From assembly GCF_042650605.1 (NCBI RefSeq), contig NZ_JBHSBN010000057.1, positions 1-11,915 on the forward strand: a stretch of DNA of 11,915 nucleotides, in the 5' to 3' direction. The notes beneath the pieces are model-generated. The model ran no database searches, was not told the DNA's origin, and saw nothing but the letters and a program-made list of their open reading frames with translations. The DNA is from Micromonospora_J zhanjiangensis. Its GTDB lineage: Bacteria > Actinomycetota > Actinomycetes > Mycobacteriales > Micromonosporaceae. Numbering within the stretch: the first letter of the stretch is position 1; the number at the start of each line of letters is the position of its first letter. Below, piece after piece: positions 1-7,044 of the stretch. Position numbers and translations under genes: made by a program.

Positions 1-226
1 CGGCACCGAACGACCAGGTCAACGTCCAACTGGACAACGCGTCACCGAGGTTCGTGATCGACACGTTGGCACCGAACCCGCCCTGCCACTGGGACGACAC
101 GGCGTAGTTCACCGAACAGCCCGCCGCCGCGGCGCCGGCCGGCAACGCCACGGCGACCGTCGCCGACACCAGCGCCAGAGCGCTGGCCAGCCCTAACCCG
201 ACATTGGTTGCTCTGAATCTGGTCAT
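1..226 (-). CDS. Secreted protein with N-terminal CBM2 cellulose-binding module (partial)
   Basis: This is the N-terminal 75 codons of an exported protein; the rest lies beyond the left edge. Residues 1-35 form a Sec signal peptide: a short basic start (MTRFRA), a long Ala/Leu/Val core and an Ala-rich end (LPAGAAAA). The mature part begins GCSVNYAVSSQWQGGF and continues to SSWTLTWSF. This is the family 2 carbohydrate-binding pattern: opening Cys, Y, W-x-GGF, then W-T-L-T-W-S-F. CBM2 binds crystalline cellulose or xylan and usually accompanies a glycoside hydrolase or lytic polysaccharide monooxygenase; the catalytic part is not visible. ATG at 226 is chosen because GGAGG (234-238 on the minus strand) lies 7 nt upstream. 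The in-frame ATG at 232 is too close to it. A CebR-type operator in the predicted promoter suggests control by cellulose breakdown products. Confidence 0.85.
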   Translation of the reverse strand, partial: MTRFRATNVGLGLASALALVSATVAVALPAGAAAAGCSVNYAVSSQWQGGFGANVSITNLGDALSSWTLTWSFGA

Positions 227-280
227 AGTCATCCCTCCGACGCGGACGACGCCTACGCATTGTCGTAGGTCACTGCCCGA

Positions 281-291
281 GAGCGTTAACA
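281..291 (-). promoter_or_regulatory. LacI-operator-like element, copy near CBM2 gene
   Basis: On the minus strand this reads TGTTAACGCTC, identical to the 11 bp at 409-419 on the plus strand. It lies about 13 bp downstream of the predicted -10 of the minus-strand gene. One half resembles the palindrome TGTTAGCGCTAACA, typical of LacI-family sugar regulators; the other half is degenerate. The regulator is not identified. Confidence 0.4.
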
Positions 292-303
292 GCCGCGTCA
301 GGC

Positions 304-332
304 ATGTTACGGGAGCGCTCCCAGTTTCCCAA
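304..332 (-). promoter_or_regulatory. Predicted promoter of the CBM2-protein gene
   Basis: On the minus strand TTGGGA (327-332) is followed after exactly 17 bp by TAACAT (304-309). This fits an actinobacterial sigma-70-type promoter, with -10 of form TAnnnT. Transcription would start near 297, giving a leader of about 70 nt before the ATG at 226. The CebR-like palindrome fills most of the spacer, which supports the assignment. The prediction rests on pattern only. Confidence 0.45.
310..323. promoter_or_regulatory. CebR/CelR-type operator
   Basis: CGGGAGCGCTCCCA matches 13 of 14 bases of the known operator TGGGAGCGCTCCCA, bound by CebR of Streptomyces and CelR of Thermobifida. These are LacI-family repressors released by cello-oligosaccharides. 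The 12-bp core GGGAGCGCTCCC (311-322) is a perfect palindrome. It lies between the predicted -35 and -10 of the minus-strand CBM2 gene, where a bound repressor would block RNA polymerase. It is about 190 bp upstream of the GH127 start, so control of that gene is less certain. Confidence 0.8.
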
Positions 333-342
333 CCTCAACCGA

Positions 343-372
343 TTGACTCACGTCGATAGGCGCTTGTATCGT
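343..372 (+). promoter_or_regulatory. Predicted promoter of the GH127 gene
   Basis: TTGACT (343-348) and TATCGT (367-372) are separated by 18 bp. The -35 is close to TTGACA and the -10 has the TAnnnT form used in actinobacteria. This would give a leader of about 135 nt to the ATG at 515, with the LacI-like element at 409-422 inside the early transcribed region. The assignment is moderate to weak and comes from pattern alone. Confidence 0.35.
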
Positions 373-408
373 TCGGGTCGCACCGCCACGCGTCGACCAT
401 CCGCGCGA

Positions 409-422
409 TGTTAACGCTCACA
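409..422 (+). promoter_or_regulatory. LacI-operator-like element, copy near GH127 gene
   Basis: TGTTAACGCTCACA matches 12 of 14 positions of the palindrome TGTTAGCGCTAACA seen with LacI-family regulators of plant-polysaccharide genes. Its first 11 bp recur in inverted orientation at 281-291, so each divergent gene has the same sequence downstream of its predicted -10, reading in its own direction. It is a candidate operator for a hemicellulose or pectin regulator distinct from CebR. Confidence 0.45.
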
Positions 423-514
423 TCATCTGTCCGACCCCTGCGCCACCCAGGACTGCGGCGCCGGCCCGGCCGGGTGGGCCCGAGGCGGCCGGCGAACCCT
501 TTCCGGAGGCCATC

Positions 515-2815
515 ATGTCGTTCCCCCCGCTGAGCCGGCGGCACCTGCTCCAGGTGACCGGCGCCGCCGCCGTCACCTCCGCGGCGGCGGCCCTCGTCGG
601 CAGTTCCGCCGTCGAGGCCGCCATCACGCAGGCGTACGCCTTCGATCTCGGGCAGGTGCGGTTGACCGCCAGTCGGTGGTTGGACAACCAGAACCGGACG
701 GTGAGTTACCTGCGGTTCGTGGACGTCGACCGGATGCTCTACAACTTCCGGGCCAACCATCGACTGTCCACCAACGGCGCCGCGTCCAACGGCGGGTGGG
801 ACGCGCCGAACTTCCCGTTCCGCACCCACATGCAGGGACACTTCCTGACCGCCTGGGCGCAGGCGTGGGCCGTCCTGGGCGACACCACCTGCCGGGACAA
901 GGCCACCTACATGGTCGCCGAGCTGGCCAAGTGCCAGACGAACAATCCCGCCGCGGGCTTCAGCGCGGGCTACCTGTGCGGCTTCCCGGAGAGCGACTTC
1001 GACAACCTCGAAGCCGGCCGGCTGTCCAACGGCAACGTCCCCTACTACGTCATCCACAAGACCCTCGCCGGCCTGCTCGACGTGTGGCGCCTGCTCGGCA
1101 GCACCCAGGCCCGCGACGTACTCCTCAAGCTCGCCGGCTGGGTCGACACCCGCACCGCGCGGCTGAGCAGCAGCCAGATGCAGTCCGTCCTCAACACCGA
1201 GTTCGGCGGCATGAACGCCGTCCTGGCCGACATCCACCTGCAGACCGGCGACAGCCGCTGGCTCACCACGGCCCAACGCTTCGACCACGCCGCCGTGTTC
1301 AACCCGCTCGCCTCGAACAGCGACCAGCTCAACGGGCTGCACGCGAACACCCAGGTGCCCAAGTGGATCGGCGCCCCCCGTGAGTACCGGGCCACCAACA
1401 CCACCCGCTACCGGGACATCGCCACCAACGCCTGGAACATCGCGGTCACCGGACACACCTACGTCATCGGTGGCAACAGCCAGGCCGAGCACTTCCGTCC
1501 CCGTAACGCCATCGCCGGCTACCTCGCCAAGGACACCTGCGAGCACTGCAACACGTACAACATGCTCAAGCTCACCCACGAGCTGATCACCCTCTACCCC
1601 GAGCGCGTCGACCTGGTCGACTTCTACGAGCGGGCGTTGCTCAACCACATCATCGGCGCGCAGAACCCGGCCGACGGCCACGGGCACGTCACCTACTTCA
1701 CGCCCCTGAACCCCGGTGGCCGCCGGGGCGTCGGCCCGGCCTGGGGCGGCGGAACCTGGAGTACGGACTACAACTCCTTCTGGTGCTGCCAGGGAACCGG
1801 CATCGAGGTCAACACGAGCCTGGCCAACTCGATCTACTTCTACAACGACACCACCCTGATCGTGAACATGTTCTTCCCGTCGGTCCTCAACTGGACCCAA
1901 CGCGGCATCACGGTCACCCAGGCCACCACCTACCCGGTCAGCGACACCACCACCCTCACCGTCACCGGGACGGTCAGCGGGACGTGGACCATGCGCATCC
2001 GCATCCCGAGATGGACCAGCGGGGCCACCGTCAGCGTCAACGGCGTCGCGCAGGACATCGCCACCACCCCGGACAGCTACGCCGTCCTGACCCGGTCCTG
2101 GAGCAGCGGCGACACGGTCACCGTCCGGCTGCCGATGCGGGTCACCATGTGGGCCGCCAACGACAACACCAACGTCTCGGCCGCCGTCTACGGGCCGGTC
2201 GTGCTGGCCGGCAACTACGGCAACACCTCGCTGAGCTCGCCGCCGAGCCTGAACGTCGCATCGGTCGCCCGGACCAGCAGCGGTTCGCTGGCGTTCTCCG
2301 CCACGGCGAACGGATCCACGGTGAGTCTCCTGCCGTTCTACGACGCGCAGAACATGAACTACACCGTCTACTGGAACGCACCCGGCCAGGTGGGTGGTCC
2401 GACGCCACCGACGGCCCCGCCGACCACGGCGACCCCGACCGCGACCGCCTCGGCGACCCCCACCGTCTCGCCCACCGTCTCGCCCACCGCGACCAGTTCA
2501 CCCCCGGGGTCCGGTCAGGCGACCGCGGTCTACCGGATCACCGGTTCGTGGTCCGGCGGCTTCCAGGCGGAGGTCACCGTGACCGCGGGCGCGGCGCCGA
2601 TCAAGGGGTGGACGGTCTCCTGGTCCTTCCCGAACGGGCAGACCGTCAACCAGCTCTGGAACGGTACGTACACCCAGAGCGGGGCGAACGTGAGCGTCTC
2701 GAACGTCTCCTACAACGGCGCGCTCGCCGCCGGCGCCTCCACCACGTTCGGCTTCCTCGGGACGTCGACCGGCACCAACAACCCGCCGACCAACCTCACC
2801 TGCACCACCACCTGA
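515..2815 (+). CDS. Secreted GH127-family beta-L-arabinofuranosidase with C-terminal CBM2
   Basis: This 766-residue exported glycoside hydrolase probably releases beta-L-arabinofuranose from plant polymers. Residues 1-35 carry a Tat signal (SRRHLLQ, then an Ala-rich core). The catalytic region (about 40-620) has the zinc-cysteine centre of GH127/GH146. The pattern is Glu325 (QAEHFRP), Glu343 and Cys345 (CEHCNTYNMLKL), and Cys424-Cys425 (FWCCQGTGIE). In the characterised HypBA1 the equivalents are Glu322 (acid/base), Glu338, Cys340, Cys417 (nucleophile) and Cys418, with nearly the same spacing. A Pro/Thr/Ser linker (about 627-668) leads to a CBM2 (about 669-766; SWSGGF, GWTVSWSF, LWNGTY). The usual first Cys of the CBM2 is Ala, while the C-terminal Cys (NLTCTTT) remains, so the normal disulfide is absent. 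GGAGG at 505-509 lies 5 nt before the ATG. GH146 is an alternative family placement. Confidence 0.88.
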   Translation: MSFPPLSRRHLLQVTGAAAVTSAAAALVGSSAVEAAITQAYAFDLGQVRLTASRWLDNQNRTVSYLRFVDVDRMLYNFRANHRLSTNGAASNGGWDAPNFPFRTHMQGHFLTAWAQAWAVLGDTTCRDKATYMVAELAKCQTNNPAAGFSAGYLCGFPESDFDNLEAGRLSNGNVPYYVIHKTLAGLLDVWRLLGSTQARDVLLKLAGWVDTRTARLSSSQMQSVLNTEFGGMNAVLADIHLQTGDSRWLTTAQRFDHAAVFNPLASNSDQLNGLHANTQVPKWIGAPREYRATNTTRYRDIATNAWNIAVTGHTYVIGGNSQAEHFRPRNAIAGYLAKDTCEHCNTYNMLKLTHELITLYPERVDLVDFYERALLNHIIGAQNPADGHGHVTYFTPLNPGGRRGVGPAWGGGTWSTDYNSFWCCQGTGIEVNTSLANSIYFYNDTTLIVNMFFPSVLNWTQRGITVTQATTYPVSDTTTLTVTGTVSGTWTMRIRIPRWTSGATVSVNGVAQDIATTPDSYAVLTRSWSSGDTVTVRLPMRVTMWAANDNTNVSAAVYGPVVLAGNYGNTSLSSPPSLNVASVARTSSGSLAFSATANGSTVSLLPFYDAQNMNYTVYWNAPGQVGGPTPPTAPPTTATPTATASATPTVSPTVSPTATSSPPGSGQATAVYRITGSWSGGFQAEVTVTAGAAPIKGWTVSWSFPNGQTVNQLWNGTYTQSGANVSVSNVSYNGALAAGASTTFGFLGTSTGTNNPPTNLTCTTT

Positions 2816-2864
2816 GCCGAGGCAGGTCGGCCCGCACGAACGCGGACCGGGATGCCGGGCGCGG

Positions 2865-3008
2865 TTACCCGTAGGCGAGCAGGTAGTCGGTCGTTCCCGT
2901 ACCGCCGGGCTGGCCGGGCGGGGTGATCAGGCCGGGCGCACTGTTCAGGACGTAGAAGCCGCCGCCCGGCATCGCCCGCGGCGTCACCGCCATCATCTGT
3001 ACGCCCAT
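2865..3008 (-). pseudogene. Small minus-strand ORF, probable 3' remnant of a truncated gene
   Basis: This 47-codon ORF begins MGVQMMAVTPRAMPGGG and ends TDYLLAYG. Almost all third codon positions are G or C, as in real genes of this genome; the exceptions are one each of GTA, AGT, GGT and GGA. The frame can be extended upstream only to a stop at 3048-3050, and no convincing ribosome binding site precedes the ATG. It therefore looks like the C-terminal end of a longer protein whose 5' part is lost, although a genuine small protein is possible. I do not recognise the family. It lies between the GH127 stop and the CHAT operon. Apart from it, 2816-3169 shows no clear gene or terminator. Confidence 0.35.
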
Positions 3009-3169
3009 GGTCGACCCCGCGCGGACCGGTCGGCCGAGGCGGCCACGTCAGGCAACGCGGGCTGCAGCCTGGTCGTCGATGTCGGATCATGGTCAATACG
3101 GCCGACCGGGTCGACGGCTGTCGTATCGTGGCTGGCCATTGCGCGAGCCGAGGCGGGGAAGGTGTCGGT

Positions 3170-4420
3170 TTGACGGACGGTCCGGGCTCAACGGCCGGCG
3201 GTGCACGGGCCGGGAAGCCGAAACCTGTCGTTCCGGGCGTCGCGGCTGGCACGGTCGTGCGGTGGGTGGAGGTGCACCGGCTGGCGGTGGCGGGTCGAAA
3301 GCCGCTGATCGCCCGGGACGCCGGAAAGCGGGTGGCGAAGGCGTGGCTGCCCAGGTCGCGATTCGCAGACGTCGCGGCCCTCGCTACCGCGACCCTGACT
3401 CTCGGCCCGGATGCCGGCGCCTTCTACAACCTGGGCTGGGCCCAGTCCTTCACGGGCCGGCCGCGGCAGGCCCTGGACAGCTACCGGCGGGCCCTGGACC
3501 TTTACCGTCAGGCCGGCGACCGCGGCAACGAGGCCGCCACCCTCCACAGCATCGGCCTCGTGTACAACCGACTCGGCTACCGGCAACAGGCCCTGACCCA
3601 CTACCACCAGGCTCTACCCATCGTGCGGGACGTCGGCGACCGCGCGGGCGAAGCCACCACCCTCACCAACATCGGCGGCGTGCACAACCGGCTCGGGGAT
3701 CGACAACAGGCCCTGATTCACTACCAGCAGGCCCTGAGCATCACCCGAGAAGTCGGCGACCGCGTCGGCGAAGCCATCACCCTCAACAACATCGGCGCTG
3801 TGCACAACCGGCTCGGGGACCGGCAACAGGCCCTCACCCACTACCAGCAAGCCCTGAGCATCACCCGAGAAGTCGGCAATCGGGACGGCGAAGCCACCAC
3901 CCTCACCAACATCGGCCTCGTGTACGACGGACTCGGCGACCGGCAACAGGCCCTCACGTACTACCACCAGGCCCTGCCCATTCAGCGGGACGTGGGCGAC
4001 CGCGGGGGCGAAGCCGCCACCCTGAACAACATCGGCGCCGTGCACGACGGACTCGGCGACCGGCAACAGGCCCTCACCCACTACCAGCAAGCCCTGACCA
4101 TCACGCGGGACGTGGGCGACCGGGCCGGCGAAGCCGCCACCCTGAACAACATCAGCACTGTTCAGTTCCAGCAGGGCGATCTTGTCAGGGCGGAGGACAC
4201 CTTGGATGACGTGCTTGAGATCCTTCGTGCCGTCGGCGACCGCGGATCGGAGGCGATAGCGAGCTTCAACATGGCCGCGTTGCTCGTGCGGATGGCGCGG
4301 CCGGAAGATGCCGTCGCGTTTCAGCGCCGAGCCATCGTCCTGGCGGAGCAGACGAGTCATCCGGCGTTGGACCAGATGCGGACGTTCCTCAACCAGATCG
4401 AGCAGATGAGAAAGGGATAG
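3170..4420 (+). CDS. TPR-repeat protein of the CHAT conflict operon (TPR1)
   Basis: This cytoplasmic repeat protein probably acts as a sensor or scaffold for the CHAT-NTPase encoded downstream. After a variable N-terminus comes a conserved segment (RWVEVHRLAVAGR to about residue 115) shared with the second TPR protein. Seven 40-residue units of TPR_12 type follow, starting near residues 116, 156, 196, 236, 276, 316 and 356. The consensus is GDRxGEAxTLxNIGxVxxxLGDRQQALxHYxQAL, and the last two units are diverged. No membrane segment or enzyme motif is visible. The start is uncertain. TTG at 3170 follows GGGGAAGG (3155-3162) by 7 nt. An in-frame ATG at 3089 has no ribosome binding site, and codons between them have weak G/C bias. 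Its stop lies 3 nt before the next gene, so it is the first gene of a four-gene operon. Confidence 0.85.
   Translation: MTDGPGSTAGGARAGKPKPVVPGVAAGTVVRWVEVHRLAVAGRKPLIARDAGKRVAKAWLPRSRFADVAALATATLTLGPDAGAFYNLGWAQSFTGRPRQALDSYRRALDLYRQAGDRGNEAATLHSIGLVYNRLGYRQQALTHYHQALPIVRDVGDRAGEATTLTNIGGVHNRLGDRQQALIHYQQALSITREVGDRVGEAITLNNIGAVHNRLGDRQQALTHYQQALSITREVGNRDGEATTLTNIGLVYDGLGDRQQALTYYHQALPIQRDVGDRGGEAATLNNIGAVHDGLGDRQQALTHYQQALTITRDVGDRAGEAATLNNISTVQFQQGDLVRAEDTLDDVLEILRAVGDRGSEAIASFNMAALLVRMARPEDAVAFQRRAIVLAEQTSHPALDQMRTFLNQIEQMRKG
3251..3514 (+). repeat. Long direct repeat, copy A (5' part of TPR1)
   Basis: This segment aligns without gaps to 7047-7310 in the second TPR gene (constant offset 3796). 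It includes a 36-bp exact match (3259-3294 with 7055-7090). It encodes the shared N-terminal segment and the first, diverged TPR unit. The pair flanks the EACC1 and CHAT genes in direct orientation. Confidence 0.8.
3515..4234 (+). repeat. 120-bp tandem repeats encoding TPR units (TPR1)
   Basis: Six consecutive 120-bp units begin at 3515, 3635, 3755, 3875, 3995 and 4115 with no change of register; the sixth diverges in its second half. Units share blocks such as CGGCAACAGGCCCT and CACTACCA at the same position. They encode 40-residue TPR units, and nucleotide-level similarity points to recent expansion or homogenisation. Confidence 0.9.
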
Positions 4421-4423
4421 CCG

Positions 4424-4759
4424 ATGGGTACTGCCACGCTTGAGGTTTCGGGGCCGGAGGCCGCGCGGTGGGCCGCGGACCTGCGCGCCACCCTCGCCGC
4501 GAACGCCCGGTCCGGCGAGAACGTGTCGCCCGTCGAGGTGCGGCGCTCCGCCGAGATGGTGACGGCCGTCATCGGGCTCGCGTTCGCCGGTGTCGGCACG
4601 GCCAAGACGATCTGGGACTGGTGGAACTCCCGCCGCGACAGGGACGAGGGCACCACCGTCACGATCCTGCTCGGCGACGGCACCCACGTCGACATATCCA
4701 CCGCCAGTCAGACCCGGCTGGAGATCGTTTTCCGGCAGAACGAATCACGGCAGGGCTGA
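4424..4759 (+). CDS. EACC1-like small protein (effector-associated constant component)
   Basis: This 111-residue protein has the layout of EACC1, a small component found beside variable effectors in actinobacterial NTPase conflict systems. A short N-terminal strand and helix (residues 1-40) come first. A Gly/Ala-rich hydrophobic helix (about 43-67) follows and ends IWDWWNSRR. The C-terminal strand pair is of the type TVTILLGDGTHVDIS (78-92). The hydrophobic helix may be membrane-inserted or buried in a complex; no signal peptide is seen. AAAGGGA (4411-4417) lies 6 nt before the ATG and overlaps the stop of the TPR gene, so translation is probably coupled. The assignment rests on recalled family pattern and on its place between TPR and CHAT genes. 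The biochemical role of EACC1 is unknown to me; a partner or target of the CHAT protease is possible. Confidence 0.65.
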   Translation: MGTATLEVSGPEAARWAADLRATLAANARSGENVSPVEVRRSAEMVTAVIGLAFAGVGTAKTIWDWWNSRRDRDEGTTVTILLGDGTHVDISTASQTRLEIVFRQNESRQG

Positions 4760-4776
4760 GGACGGAGACGATCCGG

Positions 4777-7044
4777 GTGAGCGAGATGAACGCCTTCGAG
4801 CTGGAGATCTTCGAGCAGACCTCCAGCTACTGCGAGCTGCGCCTGTCGGCCGGTGACAAGCCGCCGAAGACCCGTGGCCTGGACCGGGCCGCCGTCGACG
4901 ACCTGATCGCCCTGGTGGAACGCGACTACAGCCAGCACGCGGTGGCGCAGAAGGTGTTCGGCGCGCCGCAACTGCGCGACCTCGGCACGAGGCTCGCCGC
5001 GTTCCTCGACGGTGACCAGCGGTGGTTGACCGCCGTCCTGGACAGCCCGCCCGGCAGCACCCTGCGCATCACCGCCGCCGAACGGCTGCGGCACCTGCCG
5101 TGGGAGTTGCTCGCCCGGGACGGTTCGTATCTGACCGTCTCCGGTCACGCGCCGCTGCTACCGGTACGGGCCGTCGGCACCAACGCCGCGCTCAAGGCCC
5201 CGGTCACCCCGGGGAACCGGCCGCTGCGGGTGCTGTTCATGGCCACCTCCCCGGAGGGGGTCGAGCCGGTGCTCAGCTACGAGGCGGAGGAGGCGGCCAT
5301 CCTGGCGGCCGCTCCGCGTACCGGGACCGACCTGGTCGTCGAGGAGAGCGGCACGCTGGACGGGTTGCGTTTCCTGAGCCTCGACTACGGCGCGGGCTAC
5401 TTCGACGTGCTGCACCTGAGCGGCCACGCCACCATCGGCGGTGACGGCCGGCCCGTCTTCCTGGTGGAGAACGAACTCGGCGGACTCGCCCACGCCACCG
5501 CCGACCAGATCGCCCAGGCCATGGCCGGACGCTGGCCCCGGCTGGTCTTCGTCTCCGGCTGCCTCACCGGCGGCGCCCCCGACGGCGGCACGTTCCCGTC
5601 GATGAGCGAGAGCCTGGTCAGGGCCGGGGCGCCCGCCGTACTGGGCTGGGCGCTGCCGGTCGGCGACGTCACGGCGACCGAGTTCGCCGCCGAACTCTAC
5701 CGGTCGCTCGCCGACGGGGAACCGCTCGACCGGGCCGTCGTCCAGGCCCGCCGGCACCTGTACACGAACCAGCGGAGCAACTGGCACCTGCTGCGCCTCT
5801 ACGCCGACCGGTCCCCGCTCGCCCCCATGGTCACGCCCCGCCGCACCAAGGGGCGCGCCCGGATCGAGGTACGGCCCGCCGACCAGGAGTTCCTGGACCC
5901 CCAGACCCAGCTGTCCCGGGTCGCCTCCCGGGCCACCTTCGTGGGGCGCCGGCGGATCATCCAGCGCTGTCTGCGTACCCTCGAACAAGCCGGCGGTGGC
6001 GACGGCCCGGCGCAGGCGCTGGTCCTGCACGGCATGGGCGGTCTCGGTAAGAGCAGCCTGGCCTCCCGGCTGTTGGAACGGATGCCGACCCACCAGCGGG
6101 CCGTCTGGTACGGCCGGATCGACCTGATCAAGTTCCGGGAGCTGACCGGCAAGGTCACGTTCGCCACGATGGAGCAGCAGATCGAGGCGAGCACGCTGCT
6201 CGACGACGACCGGGTGCCCCTCGCGACCCGGCTGCGCTACCTGCTGCGTGCCGAGGGGCCGCTCGGGCAGACGCCCTGCCTGTTCGTGTTCGACGACTTC
6301 GAGGAGGGCAACCTCGACGAGCGGGACGGCGGCCACGTGCTCTCCGCGCAGATGGCCGACATCCTGCCCGCCCTGCTCACCGCCATCCGCGACACCGGCA
6401 GTCCCAGCCGGGTCATCATCACCAGCCGCTACCGGTTCCCCGCACCCGCCGGGACCCGCGTCGTCGTCGAGTCGCTGGAAACCCTCACCAACGTCGAACA
6501 GGACAAGAAGCTGGCGAGTCTGGCGAACCTGGGACCCGGCTCGACCGTCGACGCCGCCATCCGGGATCGCGCCGTCGAGGCCGCGGCCGGCAATCCCCGG
6601 CTGCTCGACTGGCTCGACCGGATCGTCACTGACACCCGCCTCGACGTCGACGGCCTCGTCACCGCCATCGAGAACGAGGCCGACCGGTTCCGCCGGGAGG
6701 ACATCCTGGCCACGAACCTTCTCGACTCCCAGCCCGCCGAGCTGCGGAAGATGCTCGCCAAGGTCAACGTCGTGGAACTGCCGGTCCCGGTGGAGACCGT
6801 CCACGCCCTGCACGACCACCCCGAGGCCACCGACCACATCGCCCGCGCCGCCCAACTCGGCCTTATCGAAGAGGGTACGGATCCGGAGACCGGTCGCCCC
6901 CGGTACTACGTCTCCAACGTCCTGCGTCCGCTCATCCGCCCCCTGCTGACCGACGACGAGTACGTCGAAGCCTGCGCCGCAGCCGCCCGGTCCCTCTACG
7001 CGCTCTGGGTCACCGACCCTGCCACGGCCAAGTCCGGCTCATGA
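4777..7044 (+). CDS. CHAT protease fused to STAND/NB-ARC-like NTPase
   Basis: This 755-residue protein is the likely effector of the operon. The N-terminal half (about 1-345) is a CHAT domain, a caspase-like cysteine protease fold. It has the typical lead-in LRHLPWELL, the catalytic His217 in VLHLSGHA and Cys262 in FVSGCLTGG. After a linker with FVGRRR comes a STAND-type P-loop NTPase. Its motifs are Walker A GMGGLGKSS (419-427, Lys425), Walker B LFVFDDF (502-508), sensor ITSRY (548-552) and the GNPRLL motif (605-610) typical of NB-ARC proteins. The C-terminus (about 620-755) is helical. All key residues are present, so protease and ATPase should be active. GTG at 4777 is chosen because GGAG (4764-4767) lies 9 nt upstream; the in-frame ATG at 4786 is too far. 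The frame is open to 4468 only as a shadow of the EACC1 gene. Regulated proteolysis after NTP-driven assembly is inferred from the families. Confidence 0.9.
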   Translation: MSEMNAFELEIFEQTSSYCELRLSAGDKPPKTRGLDRAAVDDLIALVERDYSQHAVAQKVFGAPQLRDLGTRLAAFLDGDQRWLTAVLDSPPGSTLRITAAERLRHLPWELLARDGSYLTVSGHAPLLPVRAVGTNAALKAPVTPGNRPLRVLFMATSPEGVEPVLSYEAEEAAILAAAPRTGTDLVVEESGTLDGLRFLSLDYGAGYFDVLHLSGHATIGGDGRPVFLVENELGGLAHATADQIAQAMAGRWPRLVFVSGCLTGGAPDGGTFPSMSESLVRAGAPAVLGWALPVGDVTATEFAAELYRSLADGEPLDRAVVQARRHLYTNQRSNWHLLRLYADRSPLAPMVTPRRTKGRARIEVRPADQEFLDPQTQLSRVASRATFVGRRRIIQRCLRTLEQAGGGDGPAQALVLHGMGGLGKSSLASRLLERMPTHQRAVWYGRIDLIKFRELTGKVTFATMEQQIEASTLLDDDRVPLATRLRYLLRAEGPLGQTPCLFVFDDFEEGNLDERDGGHVLSAQMADILPALLTAIRDTGSPSRVIITSRYRFPAPAGTRVVVESLETLTNVEQDKKLASLANLGPGSTVDAAIRDRAVEAAAGNPRLLDWLDRIVTDTRLDVDGLVTAIENEADRFRREDILATNLLDSQPAELRKMLAKVNVVELPVPVETVHALHDHPEATDHIARAAQLGLIEEGTDPETGRPRYYVSNVLRPLIRPLLTDDEYVEACAAAARSLYALWVTDPATAKSGS

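Noticed and set aside
42..260. Minus-strand 72-codon ORF
   Set aside because: It is a different frame of the CBM2 protein gene. The frame starting at 226 gives a proper signal peptide and CBM2.
335..1900. Long minus-strand open frame (521 codons) across the GH127 gene
   Set aside because: It is an antisense shadow of a high-GC gene. The plus strand encodes a clear GH127 with catalytic motifs, and the minus product is a low-complexity Gly/Val/Arg/Asp sequence.
3515..4234. CRISPR-like regular repeats
   Set aside because: The units are contiguous 120-bp coding repeats without spacers and encode TPR motifs.
4468..4776. Longer start for the CHAT-NTPase
   Set aside because: This part is the out-of-frame shadow of the EACC1-like gene and is Arg-rich. 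GTG at 4777 has a ribosome binding site and starts the recognisable CHAT lead-in.
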